A stretch of DNA of 64,000 nucleotides from Hyperoodon ampullatus (GCA_949752795.1 OX457060.1:3587454-3651453), one strand, 5' to 3'. Shown: positions 23,504 to 36,500, counted from the first letter of the stretch. The notes: generated from the sequence alone by a model not told the origin. Made by a program: numbers and translations.

Positions 23504-23591
23504 CATTCTTATAATAAACCTCTCTATCTATCTATCATTTATCACCTAAAAGTTCTGTTTCTTTGGAGAAACCTAACCCTGACTAATACAG

Positions 23592-23702
23592 CAGGAAAGA
23601 GGGAAAAAGTGAGCCCGACACAGACATCATGAGAGAAGGGAGAGGAGGGTGTGTTGTGGAGGTCAGGGAATGCTGAAATGTGGTACCAACAGATGGCAAA
23701 AA
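23592..23702. other. Short unassigned sequence
   Basis: No recognisable element between the LTR end and the next SINE. Confidence 0.4.
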
Positions 23703-23710
23703 CTTCAAAG

Positions 23711-23976
23711 GGGGACTTCCCTGGTGGTCCAGTGGATAAGAATCCACCTTCCAATGCAGGGGACGTGGGTTCGATCCCTGGTCAGGGAAAAAAGACCCCA
23801 CATGCCACAGGGCAACTAAGCCCACGCACCACAACTACTGAGCCCACACACAACTAGAGAACCCACATGCCGCAACTACAGAGCCCATGTGCTCTGGAGG
23901 CCATGCGCCAAAACTAGAGAGAAGTCTGCATGCCGCAACTAAGACCCGATGCAGCCAAAAAACAAACAAAAAAACC
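23711..23976 (+). mobile_element. CHR-type SINE
   Basis: 'gggacttccctggtggtccagtggataag...gttcgatccctggtcaggg', A-rich tail. Short target-site duplication cttcaaag / cttcaagg at 23703-23710 and 23977-23984. Confidence 0.85.
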
Positions 23977-24419
23977 CTTCAAGGCAAGAGCAGCTCAGCA
24001 AGGGTGGAAGGGATGTCTGGAATTGCCTCTGGAAAAAAGTATAGGGCAGTTCTGTTCATTTCCCACAGAGCCCAAGGAGCCAGAAAAGACGAAGATTTTC
24101 CAAGATGGTGTGAAAAATGTGTGTGGTCTGGGGAAAACCAGGTTCCACATCTTGATAACAATTTTAACTGGAATTCAAGCCAGGTCTCTTGTAACCCAAT
24201 ATTAGTAGCCAAAGAAACACAGTTCAGGGGAAAAAATGTGAATTTAAAATACTTCTTTTTTTTCCTTCAGTTTTTAAAATAAAACACTAAGGGAGAGTGC
24301 ATTCATAATGCACAAGAAACATTTAAAAAATCCTCTCTCCCCACGTGGATGGTAGCTGCTCTCCAAAATTTCCTCTAACACCCTTTACTCCTACCACGCA
24401 AACCTCACTAAGGTGAGAA

Positions 24420-24808
24420 GACACCAGTACTGCACTACACCTAATTGCCAGAGAGCTCTGGCCCTTATTCTGAAATTAACTGCTGAATTTGCAGAGGCCA
24501 CACCTCTCACAGGCTGTTCCCATCCAATCAGGGGCAGAAATATTTTGGCTCCAGGACTTAACAGCCTTGCTGAACTTTCCTTCAAACTGCATAGTAGTCT
24601 AAAAAGCTCCTAGTCACCCTTCTTCCTTCTCTTTCTCCTTGACTGGGGTTCAGAGGAGTTGGATTGCAGCCTGACTGATAGTTCTCCCAGCCTCTCCCAG
24701 GTTTTGCTCCATTTTCTCTCACAGGTGGTCCCCTAACTGATTTCTTACATGTTTAATTCCCCTCTTGGCAGCTGCTTCTCTGAAGATTCAGACTAACACA
24801 CTCTCCCA
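24420..24808 (+). mobile_element. ERV-L-type solo LTR (related to 11746 and 13552)
   Basis: Shares the layout of the ERV-L LTRs: 'cacaggctgttcccatccaatcaggggcagaa', 'gttctcccagcctctccc', 'ccattttctctcacagg', 'gatttcttacatgtttaattcc' and the terminal 'cttctctgaagattcagactaacaca'. It may be a different subfamily, and its 5' end is uncertain. Confidence 0.6.
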
Positions 24809-25200
24809 AATATGGCACCTCTTCCAAATTTACTCCTTCCTTCTATTTCACCCATTTTTGCTGACAGCGGTCATTGACAAGAATAGGATGGCCAGATCAG
24901 GGTGACTCCTGTCTTGAAGTGTAGAAATAACTCAGACATAGTAATTCAGTGAAGGGGCACTAGGGACAGGAAAATAGGCCAGAGCATGCAAGGATTCCAA
25001 AGGGCAATTGTTGGGTTAATAAATCCTCCTCCTCCTCCTCCCACCCACCCTAGGCTGGGTCTTGCATCTGAAGTAGGAGAAAAAACATGATAGATCTTTA
25101 GAATTCTGTATTGAGCACCCATGGGTGGGGCACTAGTACAGCAAAAAAGAAGACTGGGAGGAGAAGGAAGGGGAGGGAAAGAGAACTACCTGGAGGGAGC
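24809..25200. other. Unassigned intergenic sequence with (TCC)n run
   Basis: Contains a short (TCC)n microsatellite at about 25023-25043. No gene seen. Confidence 0.5.
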
Positions 25201-25204
25201 ACTT

Positions 25205-25560
25205 AGGTTCAGTCTAACAGTTGTCTCTGGATCCCTTCTGTGCTGGGCTTTCTGCTAAATGCTGGTTACTCAAAGTTAAATAAGAACAAAATCTTCCTTG
25301 CTTCCCGAGGGACCGATAGTTTCCCTAACCCAGGTAGAGGGAGGATCAGTGTAGACTGCCTTGAGGAAATACCTGAGTAGGGCCTGGAAGGATGAATAGG
25401 CATAGGAGAAAACATGCTATTGTCTATTCGCTAGCTCAGTTCAATTTCACAAATACATTCTGAAGGCCTCCTGTGTGTTGCGCCTTGTTCCAGGTGCAAG
25501 GGCCACAGTGGTGAGCAAGCTGCCACAGTCCCTGCCCTCTGGCTTGGGAATTTAGTTGGG
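25205..25560 (-). repeat. L2 3' end fragments, antisense (probable)
   Basis: 'aatttcacaaatacattctgaaggcctcctgtgtgttgcgccttgttccaggtgcaagggccacagtggtgagcaag' followed by 'ccctgccctctgg' is a diverged antisense L2 end. Confidence 0.55.
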
Positions 25561-25924
25561 AAGAGTTCTAAACAATGTTAACACCGTGTGAGATGTGCCA
25601 CAGGAGAGGGATCTGCAAAGCTTCTTAGGACAAAGGAGTTCCAATGCCCCAACCCAAATCAAGTCCCAGTGTCTGAATATGGCAAAATTCTTCACACTGT
25701 AACTACATCCCTGCTTTTCAGGCTCATGTACCACCATTCTCCCAAAAGCTGGGGACTCAACCATGTGTGTGAATCTGAACAGGCCATTATTCCTGGCATG
25801 CAGCTACCTTCTCAGAGATAACTCTGCTTTACACACCCAGCCTTGCCTAAATTCTCCCCTGTGCTACCAGGCTGGTCCTTTGTCCACCTCTCTAGATTGG
25901 AAAGGTCCTTAAAGCAGGGACCCA

Positions 25925-26115
25925 GATGCAGGGCCAAGAGCATCTACTATGGAGTCAGAGAGATGCAGGTGGGCTTTGTCCAGCCACATGCCTTCAAGCC
26001 TTAGACCCTCAGCTTCACTGCATATGTAGGTGAACAATTCCTACTCCAGGAAAGTAATAAGTACTAGTGGTTAGTTCTTGGCACATAGCAGCTGCTCAAA
26101 AATGTTTGCTAAATT
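25925..26115 (+). repeat. MIR SINE, sense
   Basis: 'agagcatctactatggagtcagagagatgcagg' through 'ttcttggcacatagcagctgctcaaaaatgtttgct' follows the MIR consensus. Confidence 0.7.
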
Positions 26116-26329
26116 GAGTTCTATTAACGTTAAAGTCTCAGGCCAGAGTTTGGACTTTATGAAGGCCCTGGCTGTGAGCTGGAGCTCGGCGGGGTTAATA
26201 ATCAACTTTAGCAGTTTTCTGAGGCTAAGAATGTGAAATATACACCTTGTTCTTTGCTTTGAAGAGCTGACTGTTAGCTGGGGAAACAGAAGGACAAGCT
26301 CCCAACAGTTCAGTTCTAAATCCCTAGAG

Positions 26330-26510
26330 CAGTGGTTCTCAAACTCGAGCAAGCATCAAAATCACCTACAGGCCATCTGTTGAAACAGATTGCTGGCAAC
26401 ATCCCCAGAATTTCTGATTCAGTAGGTCTTGGATGGAGCCTGAGAATTTGAAAGTTTGCATTTCCAACTCGCTTTCAGGTGATGCTGAAGCCTGGTGCTC
26501 AGTAAGTGGT
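26330..26510 (+). mobile_element. MER5A-like hAT transposon
   Basis: 'cagtggttctcaaactcgagcaagcatcaaaatcacctacagg...tttctgattcagtaggtc...gcatttccaactcgctttcaggtgatgctgaa' matches MER5A closely. The 3' terminal repeat is missing. Confidence 0.85.
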
Positions 26511-26524
26511 ACATAATACGTCTG

Positions 26525-26690
26525 TGTTTGAATCCTGGTTCCACTACATCGCTAGTCTTGGCTGATCAAATCACTCTACCTCTCTGTGCTTCATTTGCTA
26601 CACCTGTGAAATCAGGATAGTAAGTTAATGCAGGTAAATGCTTAAAGCAACACTTGGTACAGTGTTCATCAAACGCTGGTTAACTTTATT
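26525..26690 (+). repeat. MIR SINE, sense
   Basis: 'gtgtttgaatcctggttccactac...tcactctacctctctgtgcttcatttgc' and 'acacttggtacagtgttcatcaaacg' follow MIR in order. Confidence 0.7.
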
Positions 26691-26898
26691 TTCTGAAGAA
26701 AGTGGGAGGACAAAACCAGGGGTCTAGGTAGCCAGAGAAAAGCAGGGCTAAGTCGCTCTTCTGTGCAGCCTGGCGGGCACATCGGTTCACCAATCCCACA
26801 CAACTGACGGTGACGCCCTAGCGTAGCCGAGCTCTCCTGCCTTTCTGCTAAACGCGCTCCGCATTCCAGCCCACAGGCTCCCTAAGTCCCGCCGACGC

Positions 26899-26910
26899 TG
26901 CGCAGGCGCA
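26899..26910 (+). promoter_or_regulatory. NRF-1-like motif
   Basis: TGCGCAGGCGCA is one base from the palindromic NRF-1 consensus TGCGCATGCGCA. It lies 58 bases upstream of the start codon. A half-like site, ACATGCGCA, follows at 26935-26943. Confidence 0.6.
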
Positions 26911-26936
26911 AACCCCGCGGTGTGCACACAACGCAC

Positions 26937-26960
26937 ATGCGCACTCAGGTGCGCTGGTAA
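26937..26960 (+). CDS. Possible upstream ORF of 7 codons
   Basis: An ATG at 26937 opens a 7-codon frame (MRTQVRW) that stops at 26958-26960, seven bases before the PCCB start codon. It matters only if transcription begins upstream of 26937, which the sequence alone cannot show. The ATG has C at -3 and C at +4, a weak context, so leaky scanning to the PCCB start is likely. Confidence 0.3.
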   Translation: MRTQVRW

Positions 26961-26967
26961 AGCAAAA

Positions 26968-27153
26968 ATGGCGGCGGCGGCAATACGCGTGGCGGCACCC
27001 GGAATCAGGCTCAGTGCTGTAGTGAGAAGTCTCCGGGCCGCGGTGCGCAGCGTGTGCACCCAGCCTGTCTCTGTTAACGAGCGCATCGAGAACAAGCGTC
27101 AAGCCGCACTACTGGGAGGAGGACAGCGCCGCATCGACGCGCAGCATAAGCGA
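26968..27153 (+). CDS. PCCB: PCCB exon 1 (coding part): transit peptide and mature N-terminus
   Basis: First 62 codons of the propionyl-CoA carboxylase beta chain. With the alpha chain this enzyme carboxylates propionyl-CoA to D-methylmalonyl-CoA in the mitochondrial matrix, using biotin, ATP and bicarbonate. The start is set by ATGG with A at -3 and by similarity to the mammalian N-terminus. The first ~30 residues are rich in Ala, Arg, Val and Ser with no acidic residue, as in a matrix-targeting peptide. The conserved part begins at [10 protein letters not shown] and continues through [15 protein letters not shown]. From memory, the human protein is one residue shorter here, with most differences in the transit peptide. 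The donor is cga|gtgagt, phase 0. The frame stays open into the intron to 27420, which is not coding. Confidence 0.96.
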
Positions 27154-28257
27154 GTGAGTCCCAAAGGGGCCCAGCCCAGCCCGCTTCCGGCGGTCGCGAC
27201 CTATCACAGCGTGCGCGGCTCGCGGCGTACGGGGCCTTCCAGCCAATCCGCGCGATGCCGCGAGGGGCGGGGCGGAGCCGGGGATGTTCACCTTGTGAAC
27301 CTGTTGCCTTTCAGTGGGGCAGGTAAAATGAGGACAAGCACCGTTGTGCTTTGTCACTGTCTGCTTTCCCTTTGGAATTTTAGACGGGTTTGGCTGGGCT
27401 CCAGCGGCTTAACAGCTTAACAGCTATGAACTTTTGGACAAGTTACTCGTTTGGAGTCAATTTTTTCAAAATAGAAGATGGTAATAATTCTCCCCTTGTA
27501 ATCTTACTGGAATAAGATAGTGAAGCAATGATAGACACTTAATTAAAAAAAAAATCTTGTTCTTCTCATGCCCCATGAAAGAGTGGTGGTAGGTTCTTGC
27601 TCCATTATGGAAGCAGGAAAATCAGGGCGTTTGGCAGGGGAAGTCACATGGGCAAACTCACATTCACCTTGGGTGGCTGTGTGGTGTGCGCAGGGAACTT
27701 GTGGAAACTCTGCCCCCCGAATGCCAGCCGGACCTCCTTTAGGGTATCAGCGTGCTTGCTGGGAAGGAAAGACACCTTCGGAAGCAGGTGTTTTTTCCTG
27801 GGGGTGCTCAGGTTACTCAGAGAGTTTGGCTGGCGTGAGCAGCTGAGGCACTGCCACCCACTGCCCGGGGTACTGCGAGGCCCAGATCGGTGACTTGGGA
27901 GTTGAAACGAGGCTCGCTCAGTGCGTCCCGGACACTGGTGAGTCTGGCCTGATGTGCTGGATGGGTTAAATAACCAACCTGGAAGATGCAAAAGTGAAAT
28001 TTGTAGAGGTGAAGGACACTGAGGCATAAATTTACAGGCGTGGGGGTAGTGGGGTCTTTAGTGAGGACATTTGCACTGGCCCTTTAACTCTAATTTGAGT
28101 GTCAATTTAGATGTTGTAAATGCCCATTTGACAAGAGCCTGAAGATGACAGTTCCTTTTTGCCATTTGGGAGTGAGATGTAAATTTGGTTGAGAGTGTGT
28201 GGTGTCCTCCCTCCCCTGAGGTCCCTGGGGTGGCAGTGTCTGGGTTGAGGGAGCTTT

Positions 28258-28383
28258 ATTATTATTATTTTTTGGCCGCATCGAGTGGCATGCGGGATCT
28301 TAGTTTCCCAGCCAGGGATCCAACGGGTGCCCCCTGCAGTGGAAGCAGGGATTCTTAACCCCTGGACCTCCAGGAAAGTTCTG
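28258..28383 (-). mobile_element. Short CHR-related SINE, antisense
   Basis: 'ggccgcatcgagtggcatgcgggatcttagtttcccagccagggatcc...gacctccaggaaagttc'. Diverged target-site duplication tgagggagcttt / tgagggaacttt at 28246-28257 and 28384-28395. Confidence 0.8.
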
Positions 28384-28539
28384 TGAGGGAACTTTTGATT
28401 ATCTGGAAAGGCCTGTCAGTGCTGTTGGGGCCCATGGCTTAGTCCCTCCCTGGAACATCATCCCACCCATTTCCAGGCGGATCTTACTGGATTTAGATGC
28501 AGCCTCCAGAAACTGTTTTTCTTTTGCCAAGGCTGACTT

Positions 28540-28990
28540 AGTCAGGAGGCTTACTTGGTTTAAATCTCCTACTCCATACCCTTTTACACAATATTTGGAC
28601 TACTTCCACAGGATAGATTCCCAGAAATGGAATTACTGGGTCAAAAGATAGGAATATTTTTAACACTGACATATATTGCCAAATTGCTTTCTTTCTTTCT
28701 TTTTTTTTTTTTTTGGCGGTACGCGGGCCTCTCACTGTTGCGGCCTCTCCCGTTGTGGAGCACAGGCTCCGGACGCCCAGGCTCAGCGGCCATGGCTCAC
28801 GGGCCCAGCTGCTCCGCGGCATGTGGGATCCTTCCGGACTGGGGCACGAACCCGTGTCCCCTGCATCGGCAGGCGGACTCTCAACCACTGCGCCACCAGG
28901 GAAGCCCACCAAATTACTTTCTTGAAAACTTATTTTATTTTACACAGTAGTGTAGAGGATTACCTTTTGTTTTAATACCACCTCACTGGC
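28540..28990 (-). repeat. Old L1 fragment, antisense, split by a SINE
   Basis: 'ggatagattcccagaaatggaattactgggtcaaaagatagg...acatattgccaaattgc' is antisense old-L1 text. It resumes after the SINE only as diverged sequence to about 28990. Confidence 0.55.
28694..28908 (-). mobile_element. CHR-type SINE, short form, antisense
   Basis: T tail then 'gcggtacgcgggcctctcactgttgcggcctctcccg' to 'caccagggaagccca'. Target-site duplication ccaaattgctttctt / ccaaattactttctt (one mismatch) at 28679-28693 and 28909-28923. Confidence 0.9.
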
Positions 28991-29822
28991 TTTGGCTTCC
29001 TTCTTAAAGGGAGAATATAGCTAGTTAGAGGCTTTTTTTTTTTTTTTTTGTAAACAGGGGTTGGGGATAGACAGTGGGCCCAGTTATTGGTCTTGGTCTA
29101 AGGACCTGGGAGCCCAAACAATGGAGACTCTTGACAGGTTGAGGTCTCCAACCTCACCCCCTCCAAGAACCATTTTTTAACTCCTCTCAAGTGAGCTCTT
29201 TAGCACTCTCTGTCCCACTCTTTTTTTACGAAGCCACTCTCTGCTGTGGGGTTGTCTGTGTATCACGGAGTCACTGTCAGGGGTAGGGTTCCTAAGCAGG
29301 GCCCCCAATGTAGGAGAAGACCCTGGAGGAGGCAGGAGAAGAACCAGGAAGTGTCCTTGGGGCTGGACCCTAGTGAGGTGAGCTTCTGTGGGGTTCCTTA
29401 GAAAAAGCTTGTGAACCTGAGGGTGTAGCCTCAGACCCTTCATGAAGCCTGCTTTAGTTTTCTATTTCCTGCTTCTCCGTTCTCCTTTTTCCTGCTCGTT
29501 GGGTCTCCAGTAAATGTTTGTAGAACTCGTTATCTTGCTCCAGGGTCAGGCTCTCCTCACCCCCACGTCTCCTCTCTGCCTTTCCCTCCTCCTCCCTTAA
29601 TTTGCTTCCACAGTTAGTGGCTCCTGGAACAGCCGGTCTGCCCTGATTTCCTTACTGGCTGAATTCTACTGATAACACCTTTCTCTTGGGCAGGTTTATG
29701 GAATAGAGGCTTTCACGTAGGGTGAAGGCAAAAACTAGTCCTCCTGGCCCTCCCATGAGCACTCCTTGCTTACTGACTTTTGTCTATGATGACATCACTG
29801 AGCGATTTTTGTTGCATTTTAG

Positions 29823-33744
<3,922 letters not shown>

Positions 33745-33801
33745 GATTTTACAGTTTTTGGAGGCAGCCTGTCGGGAGCACATGCCCAAAAGATCTGCAA
33801 A
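33745..33801 (+). CDS. PCCB: PCCB exon 4
   Basis: Codons 126-144, a 57-base exon encoding DFTVFGGSLSGAHAQKICK. The family motif FxVxGGSLxxxHxxKIxK belongs to the carboxyltransferase core near the acyl-CoA site. Acceptor ttttttag|gat and donor aaa|gtaagt are canonical, and the donor is strong. An antisense SINE sits only 11 bases inside the following intron. Its target-site duplication repeats the end of this exon and its donor (see 33798-33812 and 34181-34195), which makes this exon-intron boundary unusual. Confidence 0.97.
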
Positions 33802-33812
33802 GTAAGTATTTA
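33798..33812 (+). repeat. Target-site duplication spanning the exon 4 donor, left copy
   Basis: caaagtaagtattta covers the last four bases of exon 4, the GT and nine further intron bases. The identical right copy is at 34181-34195. Between them lies the antisense SINE. Confidence 0.95.
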
Positions 33813-34180
33813 TTTTTAATAAATTTTCTTTAAAAAATTTTTATTTTATTTTATTTTTGGCTGCATTGGGTCTCCGTTGCTGTGTGCGGGCTTTCTCTAA
33901 TTGCGGTGAGCAGGGACTACTCTTCCTTGTGGTGTGCAGGCTTCTCATTGTGGTGGCTTCTCTTGTTGTGGAGCGCGGGCTCTAGGCGCATGGGCTTCAG
34001 TAGTTGTGGGTCATGGGCTCAGTAGTTGTGGCTCACGGTCTCTAGAGCGCAGGCTCAGTAGCTGTGGCGCACAGGCTTAGTTGCTCCGTGGCATGTGGGA
34101 TCTTCCCGGACCAGGGCTCAAACCTGTGTCCCCTGCATTGGCAGGTGGATTCTTAACCACTGCGCCACCAGGGAAGCCCC
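33813..34180 (-). mobile_element. CHR-type SINE, long form, antisense, next to a splice donor
   Basis: T-rich tail, then 'tggctgcattgggtctccgttgctgtgtgcgggctttctc' to 'cgccaccagggaagcccc'. Perfect 15-bp target-site duplication at 33798-33812 and 34181-34195. The element starts 11 bases after the exon 4 boundary. Confidence 0.95.
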
Positions 34181-34195
34181 CAAAGTAAGTATTTA
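34181..34195 (+). repeat. Target-site duplication, right copy: decoy splice donor
   Basis: caaagtaagtattta repeats the exon 4 donor with GT at 34185-34186, 383 bases downstream of the true one. Using it would extend exon 4 by the SINE. The reading frame would stop at 33817-33819 (GTA AGT ATT TAT TTT TAA). Confidence 0.9.
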
Positions 34196-34360
34196 ATATT
34201 GAAAACAAACTCAGTACTTTCATCAGTCACATGCGGTGGGGCAGAGGTGTGCAGGATGTGGTGCTGACCTGAAGGTGCCTTCAATCCAGGGCAGAAGGTC
34301 TTAACATTTTTTGTAGCATGGATCCCTTTGGCAGGCTGGTGAAGCCGGACCCGCATTTTT

Positions 34361-34536
34361 TATATTTTTTTAAAATTTAAAGTCTTTATTGAATTTGTTA
34401 CAATATTGCTTCTGTTTTATGTTTTGGTTTTTTGGCATGAGGCATGTGGGATATCAGCTCCCCGACCAGGGATTGAACCTGCACCCCTTGCATTGGAAGG
34501 TGAAGTCTTAACCACTGGACTGCTGGGGAAGTCCCT
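34361..34536 (-). mobile_element. CHR-related SINE, antisense
   Basis: 'aaagtctttattgaatttgttacaatattgcttctg' then 'catgtgggatatcagctccccgaccagggattg...actgctggggaagtccc'. Target-site duplication ggacccgcattttt at 34347-34360 and 34537-34550. Confidence 0.9.
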
Positions 34537-34720
34537 GGACCCGCATTTTTACACATGCATAAAGTAATATGTAGGATTACAAGAGATTGAAAATTAAAAA
34601 ATCCCATTTGTAATATATATGCTTCCTTATTAATGAATTAAATAACGAGATTTAGCAGTGGATAAACTGCTATAATTTCAGAGTTGGCATGAGTTGAAAA
34701 CAATATTTCAAGATATCTGC

Positions 34721-34867
34721 CAGAAAGTGGGACCCACCAGAAAGTGGGACTTTCCTGGTGGTCCAGAGGTTAAGACTCCACACTTCCACTGCAGGGGGCA
34801 CAGGTTCGATCCCTGGTTGGGGAACTAAGATCCCACATGCCGTGCGGTGTGACAAAAAAAAAAAAAA
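34721..34867 (+). mobile_element. CHR-related SINE, sense
   Basis: 'gtgggactttcctggtggtccagaggttaag...gttcgatccctggttggggaac' with an A tail. Target-site duplication agatatctgc / agatatttgc at 34711-34720 and 34868-34877. A short tandem duplication (ccagaaagtggga twice) sits at its 5' end. Confidence 0.8.
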
Positions 34868-35545
34868 AGATATTTGCAGCAACTTTAATGTGGCATAAAA
34901 ATCTGTGGTTTCTATTAATGAGAAAGTCACAGGTATTTCTAATACTGCTGTGGCTAAAAAAATGTAAAATTTTCCAAGTTCATTGAAATCTACTCACAGG
35001 CTCCTTACGGTTCTGAGGACCCCAAGTAAAGAACCCATGGTCTAGGTGGAGAAACCAGGTACTAAAAAAGCAGTGCAAGGATTATGTGATGGTATTTTAA
35101 AAATGCTGCTGCAGATGAGATGCTCTGGTGGTGAATAAAAGTGTAGATCATATTTGGGGAGTTTTGGAATAAAGGTAGAGTTGACTTTTAGTAGCTGGGC
35201 AGGGCTTCCCTGTGTAATGGAATATCTGGCTTCTCCGTGTGGTCCTGTCATGTGTTGCTCCTGAGACCTTGGGCCAATCACTAAACTTTTAAACCTTCCT
35301 AATTTCCTCTTCTTATTGCCTCTGTTGTGATTGCTAAATGAGGTGATGTAAGTGAAAGTGCTTTGTAAATTCTCAAGGAAATTAGAAATGTTGCTCATTA
35401 GACTGTCAACTACTGACCCATGAGGAAAATCTGTCTTATTAGAAGTAAAAGGCCTGGGCCTGGCCTCCAGTTAATAGATGGGTCCACATTTACTTTCACA
35501 AAAATACTGCTTTGCCGTTCTGTCTATCAGTTCAGAATATTTTGT

Positions 35546-35585
35546 TCAGGCCCAGGCTGAAAAAAATATTACAGCCTGGGCCTGA
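35546..35585. repeat. Perfect 14-base inverted repeat
   Basis: tcaggcccaggctg (35546-35559) pairs exactly with cagcctgggcctga (35572-35585) across a 12-base A/T-rich loop. It lies 277 bases upstream of exon 5 and could form a stable RNA hairpin. Confidence 0.9.
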
Positions 35586-35862
35586 GGCTCTAGAAATGGT
35601 TGCCATGAACAGTCTTTGCCCCTGCAAATGGGAAGTGCTTTGGCTCTTGGCTGCTTGGGGGGCTTTCATCAGCGGTTTAAGTATCTGATTTTCTGTCTTC
35701 CACGAGGTACCCACTCATCATGTGGAATGGAGCCAGTGTTATGGACTCCTGTTTTGAAAAGTACACTCAGAACATTTTCCAGAAAACCACCATGGTGCTT
35801 TGTAAATGCTGTTTTTCATGACGGGATCAGTTGTCTCACAAAAGATTTTCCTGCTCTCTCAG

Positions 35863-35976
35863 ATCATGGACCACGCCATGACGGTGGGGGCTCCGGTGAT
35901 TGGACTGAATGACTCTGGGGGAGCACGGATCCAAGAGGGCGTAGAGTCTTTGGCTGGCTACGCAGACATCTTTCTG
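35863..35976 (+). CDS. PCCB: PCCB exon 5
   Basis: Codons 145-182, 114 bases. Encodes the segment with [20 protein letters not shown] and then [10 protein letters not shown], the glycine-rich carboxyltransferase core. The Arg and Glu of GGARIQEG correspond to human Arg165 and Glu168, positions altered in propionic acidaemia. Here they are residues 166 and 169 because of the extra N-terminal residue. Acceptor tctctcag|atc and donor ctg|gtgaga are canonical. One difference from human that I can see is IMDHAM for IMDQAI at the start. The frame is open, phase 0 at both ends. Confidence 0.97.
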
Positions 35977-36126
35977 GTGAGAAGCCATTAATAGAGAAGG
36001 GAGGAGTGCAGGGAGTTCTCTAAGCTGTGTCCTGGTCAGAGCTTCCCCATCTGACCTCACTGTGTCCTGCAGCTCCTTCCTGTGCCATTGGGGTGGCATG
36101 AAGGGTGGATGAAAAGCAAGGGAGAT

Positions 36127-36193
36127 GGGGGTTCCTGGTTGCCTAGTGGTTAGGACTCTGCTGTGGCCCCGGTTCAATCCCTGGTTGGGGAAA
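36127..36193 (+). repeat. Short SINE remnant, sense
   Basis: 'ggttcctggttgcctagtggttaggactctgctgtggccccggttcaatccctggttggggaaac' is a short CHR-related head with A and B boxes. No target-site duplication found. Confidence 0.65.
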
Positions 36194-36374
36194 CGGATAA
36201 GGTGGGGAGGGTTGTCTTTCTTTTTTTTTCATAGAGGCCACTGATACTTATAGGGGAAAACAAAATTAAAGATGATTCAGAAGGGAAAGTCACTTAAGTA
36301 TTTTTTTTCAAAAGCAAGGAGGAGGGAATATAAAAGATTAAAATGAACCGATTTGCTAAAAATTAGGAATTTTA

Positions 36375-36500
36375 TTATCATTTTAACTTTATTTTATATC
36401 AGAGTATAGTTGAACAACGTTCTGTTAGTTTCAGATGCACAGCAAAGTGATTCAGTTATACATATACATCTATAGAATTTAACAGTTCTATGTATCTATA
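36375..36500 (-). repeat. L1 3' end fragment, antisense
   Basis: 'tatcagagtatagttgaacaacgttctgttagtttcagatgcacagcaaagtgattcagttatac' is the reverse of a cetartiodactyl L1 3' end. Confidence 0.75.

Larger units (their letters stand above)
19118..23591 (+). mobile_element. Ancient LTR split by two L1s and SINEs
   Basis: One LTR of about 500 bases, TG...CA, recovered in pieces. 19118-19269 starts 'tgtgatggttaatttgatgtgtgaacc'. 19490-19738 has 'caccaatgtgggtgagcatcatccaatccattg'. 22600-22660 has 'ccacatgagccaattct'. 23504-23591 has 'ataataaacctctctatc...ctgactaataca'. The pieces are in the order of a known ERV-type LTR whose name I cannot assign. Confidence 0.7.
26760..27330 (+). promoter_or_regulatory. 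PCCB: PCCB CpG-island promoter
   Basis: A stretch rich in CpG and GC, unlike the AT-rich flanks, spans the start codon. I see no TATA box. Visible motifs are a CCAAT box (26790-26794), two TGACG half-sites (about 26805-26816), two NRF-1-like motifs (26899-26910 and 26935-26943), an ETS/GABP-like core in reverse (27183-27190), a second CCAAT (27243-27247) and a double GC box (27264-27275). NRF-1, GABP and Sp1 control is common for nuclear genes of mitochondrial proteins, so the set fits PCCB. The transcription start is not visible from sequence, and use of the sites is inferred. Confidence 0.75.
27154..29822 (+). other. PCCB: PCCB intron 1
   Basis: Donor gtgagt, acceptor ttttag. The first ~200 bases are still CpG-island. 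Two antisense SINEs (28258-28383, 28694-28908) and an old antisense L1 piece lie within. The rest, including about 27340-28240 and 29000-29820, shows no recognisable element. Confidence 0.9.
33802..35862 (+). other. PCCB: PCCB intron 4
   Basis: Donor gtaagt, acceptor tctctcag. Contains three SINEs (33813-34180, 34361-34536, 34721-34867) and a 14-base perfect inverted repeat (35546-35585). About 34880-35540 and 35590-35860 show nothing else that I recognise. Confidence 0.9.

Noticed and set aside
1..26750. A second gene upstream of PCCB
   Set aside because: I looked for exon-like, conserved-looking frames with splice sites and found none. In human the upstream neighbour MSL2 lies tens of kilobases away, so an empty interval is expected.
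26920..27420. Extended 166-codon frame covering PCCB exon 1
   Set aside because: It begins at GTG upstream of the true ATG and runs past a perfect donor (cga|gtgagt at 27153/27154) into intron 1. Only 26968-27153 is coding.
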